This document shows positions 1 to 7,507 of a stretch of 64,000 nt of DNA, one piece after another. The DNA is from Micromonospora kangleipakensis. Lineage in GTDB: Bacteria; Actinomycetota; Actinomycetes; Mycobacteriales; Micromonosporaceae. Each line of letters begins with the position of its first letter. Positions within the stretch are counted from its first letter, which is position 1. The notes under the pieces were generated by a model, which saw nothing but the letters and a program-made list of their open reading frames with translations, had not been told where the DNA came from and did not search any database. Made by a program: the position numbers and the translations under genes. Location: positions 682,001-746,000 of the forward strand of contig NZ_SHLD01000001.1 of assembly GCF_004217615.1 (NCBI RefSeq), read 5' to 3'.

Positions 1-391
1 GAACCAGCACGGTCGGCTCGCCGGCGGCGGCCACGAGGCCGATGGCGACATCCGCCGGCACCCGCTCGGCGTAGGCGAGCACCCCGGCCTGCGCCGCCCG
101 CAGCGGAGCGCCGGCCATCGCAGCGCCATTGTCGAGTACCACCAGGACCGTACGCGCCGCGCCGGCCTCCTCGACCGCCACGCTGGACGAGAGCAGCCAG
201 CCGTCCCGGGCGACGGTGACCGGCGGAATCCCGGCGGCCGAAACGCCCGGGAGGTCCGCGACGAGCCGCACCTGGTCCGGCTTCACCTCGTCCACCGTGA
301 CGGGCAGGTCCCGGGCGGCTGCCGCCGGGGCGGCCGACGCCAGCAGCACGGCCAGGGCGGCCAGCAGGGCGAGCCCGAGGCGGCGGGTCAC
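1..391 (-). CDS. VWA-domain protein of the Tad pilus locus, 3' part outside the window
   Basis: The first 130 codons are visible. They begin at a GTG that overlaps the cpaF stop by 4 bases (GTGA). Residues 1-25 are an Ala/Leu-rich signal peptide. A von Willebrand A-like domain follows, with strand VLVVLDNGAAM near residue 75. Position after cpaF is where TadB normally sits; actinobacterial TadB proteins can carry an N-terminal VWA domain before the type II secretion F domain, so the missing part may be TadB (inference). The usual MIDAS motif DxSxS is replaced by DNGAA, so metal binding may be lost. It would act in the membrane with the CpaF ATPase. Confidence 0.7.
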   Translation of the reverse strand, partial: MTRRLGLALLAALAVLLASAAPAAAARDLPVTVDEVKPDQVRLVADLPGVSAAGIPPVTVARDGWLLSSSVAVEEAGAARTVLVVLDNGAAMAGAPLRAAQAGVLAYAERVPADVAIGLVAAAGEPTVLV

Positions 392-1758
392 CACTGCCGG
401 CCCTCGAACAGGCCGACGGGCACCGGGACACCGGCGTCGGCGAGGGTGTCGAGCAGCCGGGGGCGAAGGCCGGTCCAGCGCAGAGCGCCGAGGTGCCGCC
501 CGTTCTCGTCGTGCCCGGCCCGGTGGTCGAAGACGAAGAGGTCCTGCATGGTCACCACCTCGCCCTCCATGCCGAGCACCTCGGTCACGTGGGTGACCCG
601 CCGGCTGCCGTCCCGCAACCGGCTCTGGTGCACCACGAGGTCGACGGCGGAGGCGATCTGTTCCCGGATCGCGCGGACCGGCAGGTCCAGGCCGGCCATC
701 AGCGACATGGTCTCCAGCCGCGCGACCGAGTCCCGCGGGCTGTTGGCGTGCACCGTGGTCAGGGAGCCGTTGTGCCCGGTGTTCATCGCCTGGAGCAGGT
801 CCAGGGCGGCACCGTCGCGGACCTCGCCGATGACGATCCGGTCCGGGCGCATCCGCAGCGCGTTCCGGACCAGGTCCCGGACGGTGATCTCGCCCCGCCC
901 CTCGATGTTCGGCGGCCGGGACTCCAGCCGCAGCACGTGGTTCTGGCGGAGCTGGAGTTCCGCCGCGTCCTCGATGGTGACGATCCGCTCGTCGGGCGGC
1001 AGGAAGCTGGACAGCACGTTGAGCGTGGTGGTCTTGCCGGAGCCGGTGCCGCCGCTGATCACGATGTCGAGGCGGCCGCGCACGCAGGCATACAGGAACT
1101 GCGCCACCTCCGGCGTGAAGGTGCCGAAGCCGATCAGGTCGTCGGTGGTGAAGGCGTCCCGGGCGAACTTGCGGATGGTCAGCATCGAACCGTCGAGCGC
1201 CACCGGCGGCAGGACGACGTTCACCCGGCTCCCGTCGGGGAGGCGGGCGTCCACCATCGGGCTGGACTCGTCGACCCGGCGGCCCACTCGGGAGACGATG
1301 CGGTCGATGACCCGCCGAAGATGCTGCTCGTCCACGAAGGACGCGTCGACCTGGTGGATACGCCCGAACCGCTCCACGAAGATCTGGTCCGGGCCGTTCA
1401 CCATGATCTCGGTGACGTCCGGGTCGCGCAGCAGCGGCTCGACCGGGCCGTGACCGAGGATCTCGTCGAGCAGCTCGGCCGAGATCCGGGCCGAATCCGT
1501 GACGGCCAGTGGCGAGTCGCTGCGGGCCAGCACCTCGTTGATCGTGTCCCGGACCTTCTTCTCCAGCACGGTGTCCGGGGTCCGGTTGTCGTACAGCTGG
1601 GGGCCGAGGATGTCGAGCAGTTCGCGGTGGATGCGCAGGCGGAGAGCGGAGGTGCTGGTGCCGCCGGTGGGCCCGGTGATCGGGCCGGAGGTACGGGTGG
1701 TCCGGCCGCTGTCGCTGCCGGGCGGGTAGCGCTGCGCGAGCCGGTCGGAGAGGCTCAT
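388..1758 (-). CDS. cpaF: CpaF/TadA-type pilus assembly ATPase
   Basis: 456-residue hexameric secretion ATPase of the CpaF/TadA family, which powers Flp pilus assembly at the inner face of the membrane. The N-terminal 45 residues are disordered and Ser/Thr/Gly-rich. Walker A GGTGSGKT is at residues 236-243, followed by the acidic IEDAAEL box, Walker B (IVIGEV) near 310 and the His box TTVHANS. The ATG overlaps the stop of the upstream CpaE gene by 4 bases (ATGA), so the two are translationally coupled. A longer frame running back to 2898 exists but crosses the CpaE gene in another frame and is not used. Length and motifs are normal for the family. Confidence 0.95.
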   Translation of the reverse strand: MSLSDRLAQRYPPGSDSGRTTRTSGPITGPTGGTSTSALRLRIHRELLDILGPQLYDNRTPDTVLEKKVRDTINEVLARSDSPLAVTDSARISAELLDEILGHGPVEPLLRDPDVTEIMVNGPDQIFVERFGRIHQVDASFVDEQHLRRVIDRIVSRVGRRVDESSPMVDARLPDGSRVNVVLPPVALDGSMLTIRKFARDAFTTDDLIGFGTFTPEVAQFLYACVRGRLDIVISGGTGSGKTTTLNVLSSFLPPDERIVTIEDAAELQLRQNHVLRLESRPPNIEGRGEITVRDLVRNALRMRPDRIVIGEVRDGAALDLLQAMNTGHNGSLTTVHANSPRDSVARLETMSLMAGLDLPVRAIREQIASAVDLVVHQSRLRDGSRRVTHVTEVLGMEGEVVTMQDLFVFDHRAGHDENGRHLGALRWTGLRPRLLDTLADAGVPVPVGLFEGRQW

Positions 1759-2927
1759 CGGCTGCCCACCCGACCGATCCGCTCCCGCAGCCCACGACCG
1801 GAGCGGGCGGGCGGGTCGGCGGCGATCCGCTCCAGCGCCAGCCCCCGGATGGCCCGGCTGACCGGATGTCCCGGCTTCTCCACCACGATCGGCACCCCCC
1901 GGTTGATCGACACGGGCACGTCCCGGCTGGACGGGATGTGCACCGAGGTCGGCGTCTGGAGTACGCGTTCGACGTCCGCGCCGGTCAGCCCGACCCGGGC
2001 GTCGCTGCGGTTGAGCACCACGAGTCGGGTCTGCGTGGGCAGTTCGAGGAGGTCGAGCATGTCCATGGCGACCCGAAGGTTCTTCAGCGCGGGAACGTCC
2101 GGGGTGGCCACCAGCACCTGGACGTCGGAGACGTCGAGCGCGGCGAGCACCCCGTCGGTGAACGCCGGGGGCGTGTCCACCACGACGTAGTCGGCCAGCG
2201 TGCGGACCGCGGCGAGGACCCGGGCGACCAGGTCCCGCCCGATCCGCTCCGCCTCGGCCGGCCCGACCGGGGCGAGCAGCACGTCGACGCCGGGCGCGTA
2301 CGAGGTCAGCAGGGCGCGGACCAGGGTGGGGTCGATCCGGTCCCGGGCGTTCGCCGCGTCGGCGATGCTCCGCTCGGGCGCCAGTTGCAGCATGATCCCG
2401 ACGTCGCCGAAGGCGAGGTCCAGGTCGACCAGGCAGACCCGCCGGCGGCCGCCCTCGGCCAGCGCCACCGCCAGGTTGGTGGCGAGGGTGGACTTCCCGC
2501 AGCCGCCCTTGGCGGAGAAGATGGTCACCACCCGCGCCTCGGCGGCGGCCTTCGCCGGCGTACCGGCGCCGAGCAGATGCCGGGAGACCTCCAGCGAGCG
2601 GGTGCAGGCCGCCTGTACGGCCGGGAGGTCCCGGGCGTCGACCACGTCGCGTACCCCGGCCCGGAGCGCCTGGCCCATCGTCTCCACGTCCAGCCGCTCG
2701 CGCAGCAGGAGAACGCCCAGGGCCGGCCGGGCGAGCCGCTGCCGGGCCGCGAAGTCGAGCGCCAGCCCGGGATCGGTGGTCGGGCCGAAGAGCACCAGCG
2801 GATCGGGGTGCTGGTCGGCGAGGAGGCGCTCGACGTCCTCGAGCCGGCTCGTGGTGAGGACGCCGGTCCCGAGCTGGGAGGCCAGGTGGGCGCTCCACTG
2901 CCGGTGGGGTTCGAAGAGGATCGTCAT
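1755..2927 (-). CDS. CpaE/TadZ-like AAA (MinD-type) ATPase
   Basis: 390 residues. Residues 1-120 form a response-regulator-like receiver fold without a clear phosphorylation site, as in CpaE/TadZ. Residues 132-370 are a ParA/MinD-like ATPase with deviant Walker A KGGCGKST (140-147) and the VDLDLAFGDVG strand typical of CpaE. TadZ/CpaE proteins localise the Tad machine at a cell pole (family knowledge). The gene sits 5 bases after cpaB and overlaps cpaF by 4 bases. MTILFEPHRQ is the start; no better upstream start exists in the short gap. Confidence 0.9.
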   Translation of the reverse strand: MTILFEPHRQWSAHLASQLGTGVLTTSRLEDVERLLADQHPDPLVLFGPTTDPGLALDFAARQRLARPALGVLLLRERLDVETMGQALRAGVRDVVDARDLPAVQAACTRSLEVSRHLLGAGTPAKAAAEARVVTIFSAKGGCGKSTLATNLAVALAEGGRRRVCLVDLDLAFGDVGIMLQLAPERSIADAANARDRIDPTLVRALLTSYAPGVDVLLAPVGPAEAERIGRDLVARVLAAVRTLADYVVVDTPPAFTDGVLAALDVSDVQVLVATPDVPALKNLRVAMDMLDLLELPTQTRLVVLNRSDARVGLTGADVERVLQTPTSVHIPSSRDVPVSINRGVPIVVEKPGHPVSRAIRGLALERIAADPPARSGRGLRERIGRVGSR

Positions 2928-2932
2928 GTCGG

Positions 2933-3715
2933 CTACTCGAACAGCGATCGGTTGTCCACGCCGCTGTCCGGCTTGACGTCCGAGGACTCGCCGAGCACGC
3001 CGACGTTCAGCTCACCGCCGAGGGCGACCGCGTGGGCCAGCCGCTCGGCGTCGACCTGGTTCAGCCCGAAGGTCACCGAGAGCTCGTCCTGGGAGCCGCC
3101 GCCGGTCCGGTCGGCCACGGTGGCTCCGTCCGCCGCGGGTGCCGGCCCCACCGAGATCACCTCGACATCCGTCATCAGCAGCCGGGTCACACTGTTGGTC
3201 TTGTGGCCCTTCTCCAGCCCCGAGCCGGAGACCACGTCCCGCTTCTGGTCGTCCATCGGCGTGTACGTGTAGAAGATGGCCACCCGGGCGCCGGCCCGCA
3301 GCGAGGCCGGGCCGAACACCGCCGACTTCACCCGGGCCGTGATCGCCATCTGGCCGTCCGGGATGGCCAGGCCGCTCCCGTTCGTGACCGCACTGCCGAA
3401 CATGGCCCGCAGCATGAGCTGGCCACGCTGCACCGGGGCGGTGGTGACCAGCGCGTCCAGGCTGCCGCTCACCTGTTCCAGCGCGTCCTCGGGCAGGGTC
3501 TCCACCGGCATCCGCACCTCGCGCAGGTACCCCTTGGTCCGCAGCGCCCTCCCGGACGTACCGGCCGGGATCTGCTTGTCGGCGACCAGCACCGTACGGG
3601 CCTGCTTGCCCGCCAGCGCCCGGTCGTCGGCCGAACGGAGATAGAGCAGGACGGCGCCGGTGCCCAGCGCCGCCAGGACGACGGAGATCAGCACCGGAAT
3701 GATGCGTCGGGCCAT
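2933..3715 (-). CDS. CpaB/RcpC-like Flp pilus assembly protein (SAF domain)
   Basis: 260 residues. One N-terminal transmembrane helix (residues 5-27) is followed by a SAF/antifreeze-like beta-clip domain (about 40-105, VLVADKQIPAGT) and a CpaB C-terminal domain (about 120-245). CpaB forms or lines the periplasmic/extracytoplasmic channel of the Tad secretion system. Here, in a Gram-positive, it is expected on the outer face of the membrane with no secretin partner. It lies between TadG (35 bases upstream) and CpaE (5 bases downstream) in one minus-strand operon. The ATG start is clear. Confidence 0.88.
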   Translation of the reverse strand: MARRIIPVLISVVLAALGTGAVLLYLRSADDRALAGKQARTVLVADKQIPAGTSGRALRTKGYLREVRMPVETLPEDALEQVSGSLDALVTTAPVQRGQLMLRAMFGSAVTNGSGLAIPDGQMAITARVKSAVFGPASLRAGARVAIFYTYTPMDDQKRDVVSGSGLEKGHKTNSVTRLLMTDVEVISVGPAPAADGATVADRTGGGSQDELSVTFGLNQVDAERLAHAVALGGELNVGVLGESSDVKPDSGVDNRSLFE

Positions 3716-3750
3716 GAGTGCGGGTTCCTACCTTCTCCAGTGTTCCGATG

Positions 3751-4872
3751 TCAGCCGATGGGGGCGACCACGTGCGCGCCCAGATCCGGGCCCCCGATCG
3801 CACCGCCGCCGGGTACGAGGGTCTGGGTGAAGTAGCCGAAGATGCAGGACCTTTCCTCGTCGGCACAGGAGTCCTGCCCGGTCAACCTCGACGGCACCTT
3901 CGACGTCGGCAGATGCCAGCCGGTGACCACGAACGCCGCGAAGCCCGAGACGTGGTACCGAGCGGTGCCGCCGCGACCGGTCACCTGGTCGAAGACCGGC
4001 ACCAGAACCGGCTGCTTCGAGGTCCGCAGGGAAGCCAGAGCCTTGTCGCAGTCGTCCGCCCTGCCGCGCGGCCTGCTGTCGCCCGTACTGACCGAGTATC
4101 CGTCGGCCTCGGCGATCGACGCCGTGGCGCGGCATTCCCGGTCAGCGTCTTCGAGCCACCGGTACCCGCCCAGGTTTTCGGCCGACGTGCCGGCAACCCC
4201 GCAGGCCTTCGGCGCGGTCTCGTCGTACACCGGGAGGACCGCTTCTTCCTCGTCGTACTGCCTGCCGTCGGTGGTGTCGGTGGTGTACCGGTTCCAGTCG
4301 CAGATCGAGACGGCCAGCGCCAGCGTGGTCGCCCGGGCGGGCGGCCCCCAGGCCACCCGGGAGCAGGCACCCACCTGCGCACCCTCGTAGCCGCCCACCA
4401 CCGCCTGCGCGAACACCGGCGGAAGCACCGTGGAGTCGTCGTCCCCCCGGGTGCTGGTGTGCACCTCGACGTAGCTGCCCCCCACCGGAGGCGGCCCGAC
4501 GCAGTCGGTGAGTCGGTTCTCCCACGGCGCGCACGCCGGCAGTTCGCCGCCGCGGCCGCAGACGGTGGCGGCTGCCGCGCCGTCGTTGGCGTTCCGGTCG
4601 GCGTACCGGTCGACCACGTCGTCGAAGTCGGTCACGTCGGGCGAGCAGTCGGCTGGATCCGTCGCGCAAATCTGGGCGACCTTGATGGCGCCGGCGTCCG
4701 CCCCGTTCTGGAGCTGGCCGCGTTCGACGTAGAGGTTGCCCAGGTCCACCACCAGAGCGGCCATACCCAGCAGGACCCCGGAGCCGAGGAGCAGCGCGAC
4801 CGTCGTCGCCACCGCGCCGCGGTCACCCCGCGCGCCGAGGATGCGGGCGCGGAGCCGACGGTTCACTGGCAC
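3751..4872 (-). CDS. TadG-like Flp pilus assembly protein
   Basis: 373 residues. The N-terminus (residues 18-42, RGAVATTVALLLGSGVL) is the TadE/TadG-type membrane helix behind a short basic segment. The VDLGNLYVERGQLQNGADAGA stretch that follows is the TadG signature. The rest is an extracytoplasmic domain with about ten cysteines, suggesting disulfides. It is a pseudopilin-like minor component of the Tad apparatus. The start ATG overlaps the 3' end of the TadE gene by 10 bases. Confidence 0.82.
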   Translation of the reverse strand: MPVNRRLRARILGARGDRGAVATTVALLLGSGVLLGMAALVVDLGNLYVERGQLQNGADAGAIKVAQICATDPADCSPDVTDFDDVVDRYADRNANDGAAAATVCGRGGELPACAPWENRLTDCVGPPPVGGSYVEVHTSTRGDDDSTVLPPVFAQAVVGGYEGAQVGACSRVAWGPPARATTLALAVSICDWNRYTTDTTDGRQYDEEEAVLPVYDETAPKACGVAGTSAENLGGYRWLEDADRECRATASIAEADGYSVSTGDSRPRGRADDCDKALASLRTSKQPVLVPVFDQVTGRGGTARYHVSGFAAFVVTGWHLPTSKVPSRLTGQDSCADEERSCIFGYFTQTLVPGGGAIGGPDLGAHVVAPIG

Positions 4873-5300
4873 GGTACGACTCCCGTTCCGGTGAGCGTGA
4901 CCTCGCCGTCGAAGCCGCCGCCGAGCAGGCCGATCGGCGTCACGAAGCTGAAGTCGTTGGTGACGGTCACCTCGGCGTCCTGCCCCGGGCCGGAGCAGCT
5001 GCCCGTCACCTTGACGACCACGTCGCCGCTGACGATCCGGGTGGCGCGGGCGGTCGGGTCGCCGCCGAACGAGGCGACCCGGGCTGCGTCCCGGGCCGCC
5101 TCGGTCAGCGCGATCTGGTTGTTGAGCATCCGTCCGAAGTCGATGATCCCGAAGATGAGGATCAACAGCAGCGGTAGGACGAGCGCCATCTCCACCGCCG
5201 CCGCTCCCCGATCAACCGTCGGCCTGCGTTGACCGCCTCGGGTGACCGGGCTCCGGTTGGCCCGCCGGGCCGAACGGAGGCACGGCAGCGTTCCCCCCAT
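4863..5300 (-). CDS. TadE-like pilus protein
   Basis: 145 residues. The basic N-terminus is followed by RGAAAVEMALVLPLLL, the TadE motif: a prepilin-like cleavage region with conserved Glu, then a hydrophobic helix (about 33-55). The C-terminal domain has a Cys pair. The ATG at 5300 overlaps the Flp pilin stop codon (TAATG). A longer frame to 5744 would run through the pilin gene and is rejected. Minor pseudopilin role is inferred from family. Confidence 0.82.
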   Translation of the reverse strand: MGGTLPCLRSARRANRSPVTRGGQRRPTVDRGAAAVEMALVLPLLLILIFGIIDFGRMLNNQIALTEAARDAARVASFGGDPTARATRIVSGDVVVKVTGSCSGPGQDAEVTVTNDFSFVTPIGLLGGGFDGEVTLTGTGVVPCQ

Positions 5301-5515
5301 TAGCGAGCGGGGTCGACGCACTTGTTCGCGGCGCTCCCCGTCGTCACGTTGTCGCAGGCCTGTTCGAACATCCAGTTGACCCGGTTGCCGAGTACCCAGA
5401 TGACGCCACCGACGACGGCGGCGATGAGGCCGACGATCAGCGCGTACTCGACCGCGCTGGCGCCGCGGTCCCGGCTCTTGGCCCAAGCCATCACACGAAG
5501 GATGAAATCGTTCAT
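5300..5515 (-). CDS. flp: Flp-type pilin (major pilus subunit)
   Basis: 71 residues, the usual Flp length. The class IVb/Flp signal is present: short basic leader to G18, then ASAVEYALIVGLIAAVV, with the invariant Glu at mature position +5 (E23) and Tyr at +6. Cleavage by the A24 peptidase encoded next door is expected between G18 and A19. After the single hydrophobic helix (25-43) a short tail carries two cysteines (C54, C66), which could form a disulfide. It is the first gene of the tad operon after a 200-base leader region with its own putative promoter. Confidence 0.9.
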   Translation of the reverse strand: MNDFILRVMAWAKSRDRGASAVEYALIVGLIAAVVGGVIWVLGNRVNWMFEQACDNVTTGSAANKCVDPAR

Positions 5516-5540
5516 TGAACAACGCTCCAGGGGAGGGTGT

Positions 5541-5557
5541 CGCGGTCGGTGACCGCG
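5541..5557 (-). other. Perfect 7-bp hairpin in the pilin leader
   Basis: CGCGGTC-GGT-GACCGCG lies 26 bases before the flp start, between the putative promoter and the gene. It could be an RNA leader hairpin that stabilises the abundant pilin mRNA or controls its translation; the function is inference. Nothing else stands out in the 5516-5712 gap apart from the AT-rich promoter segment. Confidence 0.4.
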
Positions 5558-5590
5558 GCAGATGGTTGACGCCGGGCAAGGAACGAGCCG

Positions 5591-5620
5591 AGTTTTCCCT
5601 GCTACAAGTAAATGTGTCAA
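5591..5620 (-). promoter_or_regulatory. Putative sigma-70-type promoter for flp/tad operon
   Basis: On the minus strand TTGACA (5615-5620) is followed after 18 bases by AAAACT (5591-5596). The segment is conspicuously AT-rich for this genome. It predicts a leader of about 70 bases before the pilin ATG. The -10 is imperfect. Confidence 0.45.
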
Positions 5621-5712
5621 TGACGCCGCAGGCCGATCCGTCACCGGATGATCGTCGAGAAAGTCCGGACAGGACGCCATCGGACGGCGGAGGGTGACGG
5701 TGGCCGGTCGGG

Positions 5713-6453
5713 CTAGCGCAGGGCCGCCAGGACGGTCGCAACAACCGCCGCGAGCAGCATCGCCGGGCCGTACGGCACGGCCGTCTTCCGGCCGGCCCGA
5801 CCCGCGATGACCAGGCCGATCACCAGCGGAAGGTTCAGCACCGGGGCGAGAAGCACCCCCGCCACGACGGGGAACCACCCGAGCCAGCCAAGGTAGAGAC
5901 CGAGCACGGCGCCCAGCTTGACGTCGCCGAACCCCAGCTGCGACCGGGGCAGGATCGCCAGCGTCGCATAGCCGACACCGCAGGCCAGCGCCGCGAGCCC
6001 GGCGCGGAGCGGGGCGGTCCCGTCCCGTTCGACGACCGCGGCGACCACCAGGAGCAGCACCCCGCCGACGAGACCCGCGCCGACCAGCGGGTCGGGCAGC
6101 CGGAGCACCTTGAGGTCGACCAGCGCCAGCGGGACGGCGATCGCGGCGAGCAGCAGGAACGCCGGCAGCGCCGGGGTCGCACCGATGGCGGCGGCGACGC
6201 CCCCGCAGACCACGGCGGCGAGCGGGACGGTGATGCACCGCCCGGGAGTGGGCCGCAGGCCGCAGGCCGGGCAGGCACCGGCCGACGGCCACCAGCCGGC
6301 CCGGGCGGCCCCGCAGTGCGCGCACCCCCGTCGCCACGGAGGCCGGGGGGTCCCGTCCGGCCACTCCACGGCGTACCGGTTGACCAGTCCGGGCAGCAGC
6401 GTTCCCCAGCAGGCACCGGCGAGGGTGGCGGCGGCCACGAGGGGGAGCAGCAC
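5713..6453 (-). CDS. A24-family prepilin peptidase (TadV/PilD-like)
   Basis: About 246 residues from a GTG at 6453; upstream frame to 6621 runs into the divergent gene and lacks hydrophobic character. Polytopic membrane protein with the PilD-type Cys pairs (CAHCG and CPACG) in the first cytoplasmic loop. The two catalytic Asp motifs of A24 aspartic peptidases are visible, in LVDLKVLRLPDPL and GFGDVKL. It should process the Flp pilin and the TadE/TadG pseudopilins. It is 197 bases upstream of the pilin and divergent from DUF5701. Confidence 0.87.
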   Translation of the reverse strand: MLLPLVAAATLAGACWGTLLPGLVNRYAVEWPDGTPRPPWRRGCAHCGAARAGWWPSAGACPACGLRPTPGRCITVPLAAVVCGGVAAAIGATPALPAFLLLAAIAVPLALVDLKVLRLPDPLVGAGLVGGVLLLVVAAVVERDGTAPLRAGLAALACGVGYATLAILPRSQLGFGDVKLGAVLGLYLGWLGWFPVVAGVLLAPVLNLPLVIGLVIAGRAGRKTAVPYGPAMLLAAVVATVLAALR

Positions 6454-6509
6454 CGGCGCATGGTAGCCAACCGGCCATCGAAAAACGCCGTACGGGAATA
6501 CCGGAGGGT

Positions 6510-6528
6510 TACCGTACGCTGTACGGTA
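6510..6528. promoter_or_regulatory. Perfect 8-3-8 palindrome, operator-like
   Basis: TACCGTAC-GCT-GTACGGTA, a perfect 19-base inverted repeat in the 103-base divergent gap between the prepilin peptidase and DUF5701 genes. Extra GTACGG/CAGTAC half-sites flank it (6488-6494 and 6531-6536). Its size fits a dimeric TetR- or MarR-type repressor; no such gene is adjacent. It could control either neighbour. Confidence 0.5.
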
Positions 6529-6556
6529 GACAGTACGAGTGAGTGGAGGCCCGCCC

Positions 6557-7219
6557 GTGACCGGATCCGCGTTCGACGTCGCCGCCGAGTTCGACCGCCA
6601 GGTCGGCACCCTGATGGACAAGGGCTACCCCGGGCTCGCCGGGATGTCCACCGAGCAGTTCACCGAGCTGGTCACCCCGCTGCGCGGCGCGATAGACCCC
6701 CGCGCAGCGGAGCTGGCGCCGCCCACCGAGGCACGGGTGCCGTTCCTGCTGGTCGTCACCCGGGAGCTGATTCAGGTCGAGGAGCGGCTCCGAATCACGG
6801 CGCTGGCCGGCAAGCGCAAGCCGGGCTTCGTCGACCGACACTTCGCCGAGGGCGATCTCGCCCGGTTCGACCCGATCAAGGAGCTGGAGGTGCCGACCGG
6901 GCCGGCGTACCTGCTCTTCGATGTCGACCGGGGCGAGGAGTTCCGCAACCTGGCACCCTCCGCAGCGGTGGAGAGGATGGCGGCACAGGACCGGTTGCCG
7001 CTCACCATCGACGAGGGGATCGCCTTCATCACCCAGTTCCCGTCCGCGCTGGCCAGCAACCGCTGCTTCTCACTGGTCGGGTCCCGGTGCGGCGACAAGC
7101 GGGTGCCGGCGCTCTGGATCAGCCAGGGCGCGCCGAAGCTGGGCTGGTGCTGGTACGGCAACCCGCACACCTGGCTCGGCTCCGCCACCGCCCACCCGGT
7201 CCGGGTCGGGCCGGAGTGA
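6557..7219 (+). CDS. DUF5701 family protein
   Basis: 220 residues from GTG 6557, chosen because GTGGAGG sits 7 bases upstream; a GTG at 6539 is in frame but lacks a ribosome site and lies next to the palindrome. Soluble, no signal peptide or membrane helix. Conserved C-terminal block with FSLVGSRCGDKRVPALWISQG and LGWCWYGNPHTWLGSA. DUF5701 members are common in actinomycetes and have no assigned function. It is a single-gene unit. Confidence 0.8.
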   Translation: MTGSAFDVAAEFDRQVGTLMDKGYPGLAGMSTEQFTELVTPLRGAIDPRAAELAPPTEARVPFLLVVTRELIQVEERLRITALAGKRKPGFVDRHFAEGDLARFDPIKELEVPTGPAYLLFDVDRGEEFRNLAPSAAVERMAAQDRLPLTIDEGIAFITQFPSALASNRCFSLVGSRCGDKRVPALWISQGAPKLGWCWYGNPHTWLGSATAHPVRVGPE

Positions 7220-7265
7220 GCCACGACGTCGGCGCGGCCACCCGGGCCGGCGCCGACGCACCGGC

Positions 7266-7418
7266 TCAGTGCGGGAGCGCGAACCGGGTCCACGTCGACC
7301 CGTCAGTCGTGACCACCACGTGGTTCGCCCCGCCCACCGACCTGTCGTCCCGGCCGTAGAGCCAGGCGTAGCCGTGACACCGCGGCTCGTCGTCCACAAC
7401 GAACCCGCACTCATCCAC
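7266..7418 (-). pseudogene. Short open frame with Asp-box-like end, probable gene remnant
   Basis: A 50-codon minus-strand frame from GTG 7418. It encodes WLYGRDDRSVGG and then VVVTTDGSTWTRFALP, which fits the Asp-box/BNR repeat S/T-x-D-G-x-T-W of sialidase-like and F510_1955-type exported proteins. There is no signal peptide and the frame is closed by TGA shortly upstream, so it looks like the C-terminal remnant of a longer gene. A real 50-aa protein cannot be excluded. Its 5' end overlaps the DnaA-box-like cluster. Confidence 0.4.
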
Positions 7419-7462
7419 CGGGTTATCCACAGGAGTGAGGCGTTCTCCACAGGTTGTTCACA
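7390..7462 (+). promoter_or_regulatory. Cluster of four DnaA-box-like sites
   Basis: Same-orientation nonamers: TCGTCCACA (7390-7398), TTATCCACA (7423-7431, exact E. coli consensus), TTCTCCACA (7443-7451) and TTGTTCACA (7454-7462). The others are each one base from TTGTCCACA or TTATCCACA. The cluster ends 31 bases before the -10 of the response-regulator gene. It may be a DnaA-regulated promoter or a DnaA-titrating site. No dnaA or dnaN is nearby, so it is not the usual oriC. Confidence 0.55.
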
Positions 7463-7493
7463 AGGCGAGCCACCGATCTCCACGGCCGGTCCC

Positions 7494-7499
7494 TACAGT
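7494..7499 (+). promoter_or_regulatory. -10 element TACAGT, near-leaderless promoter
   Basis: TACAGT lies 8 bases before the ATG at 7508, so transcription is expected to start at or next to the start codon. No Shine-Dalgarno sequence is present, which supports this start. Confidence 0.55.
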
Positions 7500-7507
7500 C
7501 GGACGCC

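Noticed and set aside
388..2898. 836-codon frame that could fuse CpaE and CpaF
   Set aside because: The upstream half is the CpaE gene read in a wrong frame. The ATGA overlap at 1755-1758 and the intact CpaE frame show two genes.
7390..7462. Chromosomal origin oriC
   Set aside because: Only four boxes in 73 bases, no dnaA, dnaN, recF or gyrB nearby, and no AT-rich unwinding region. A regulatory or titration role is more likely.
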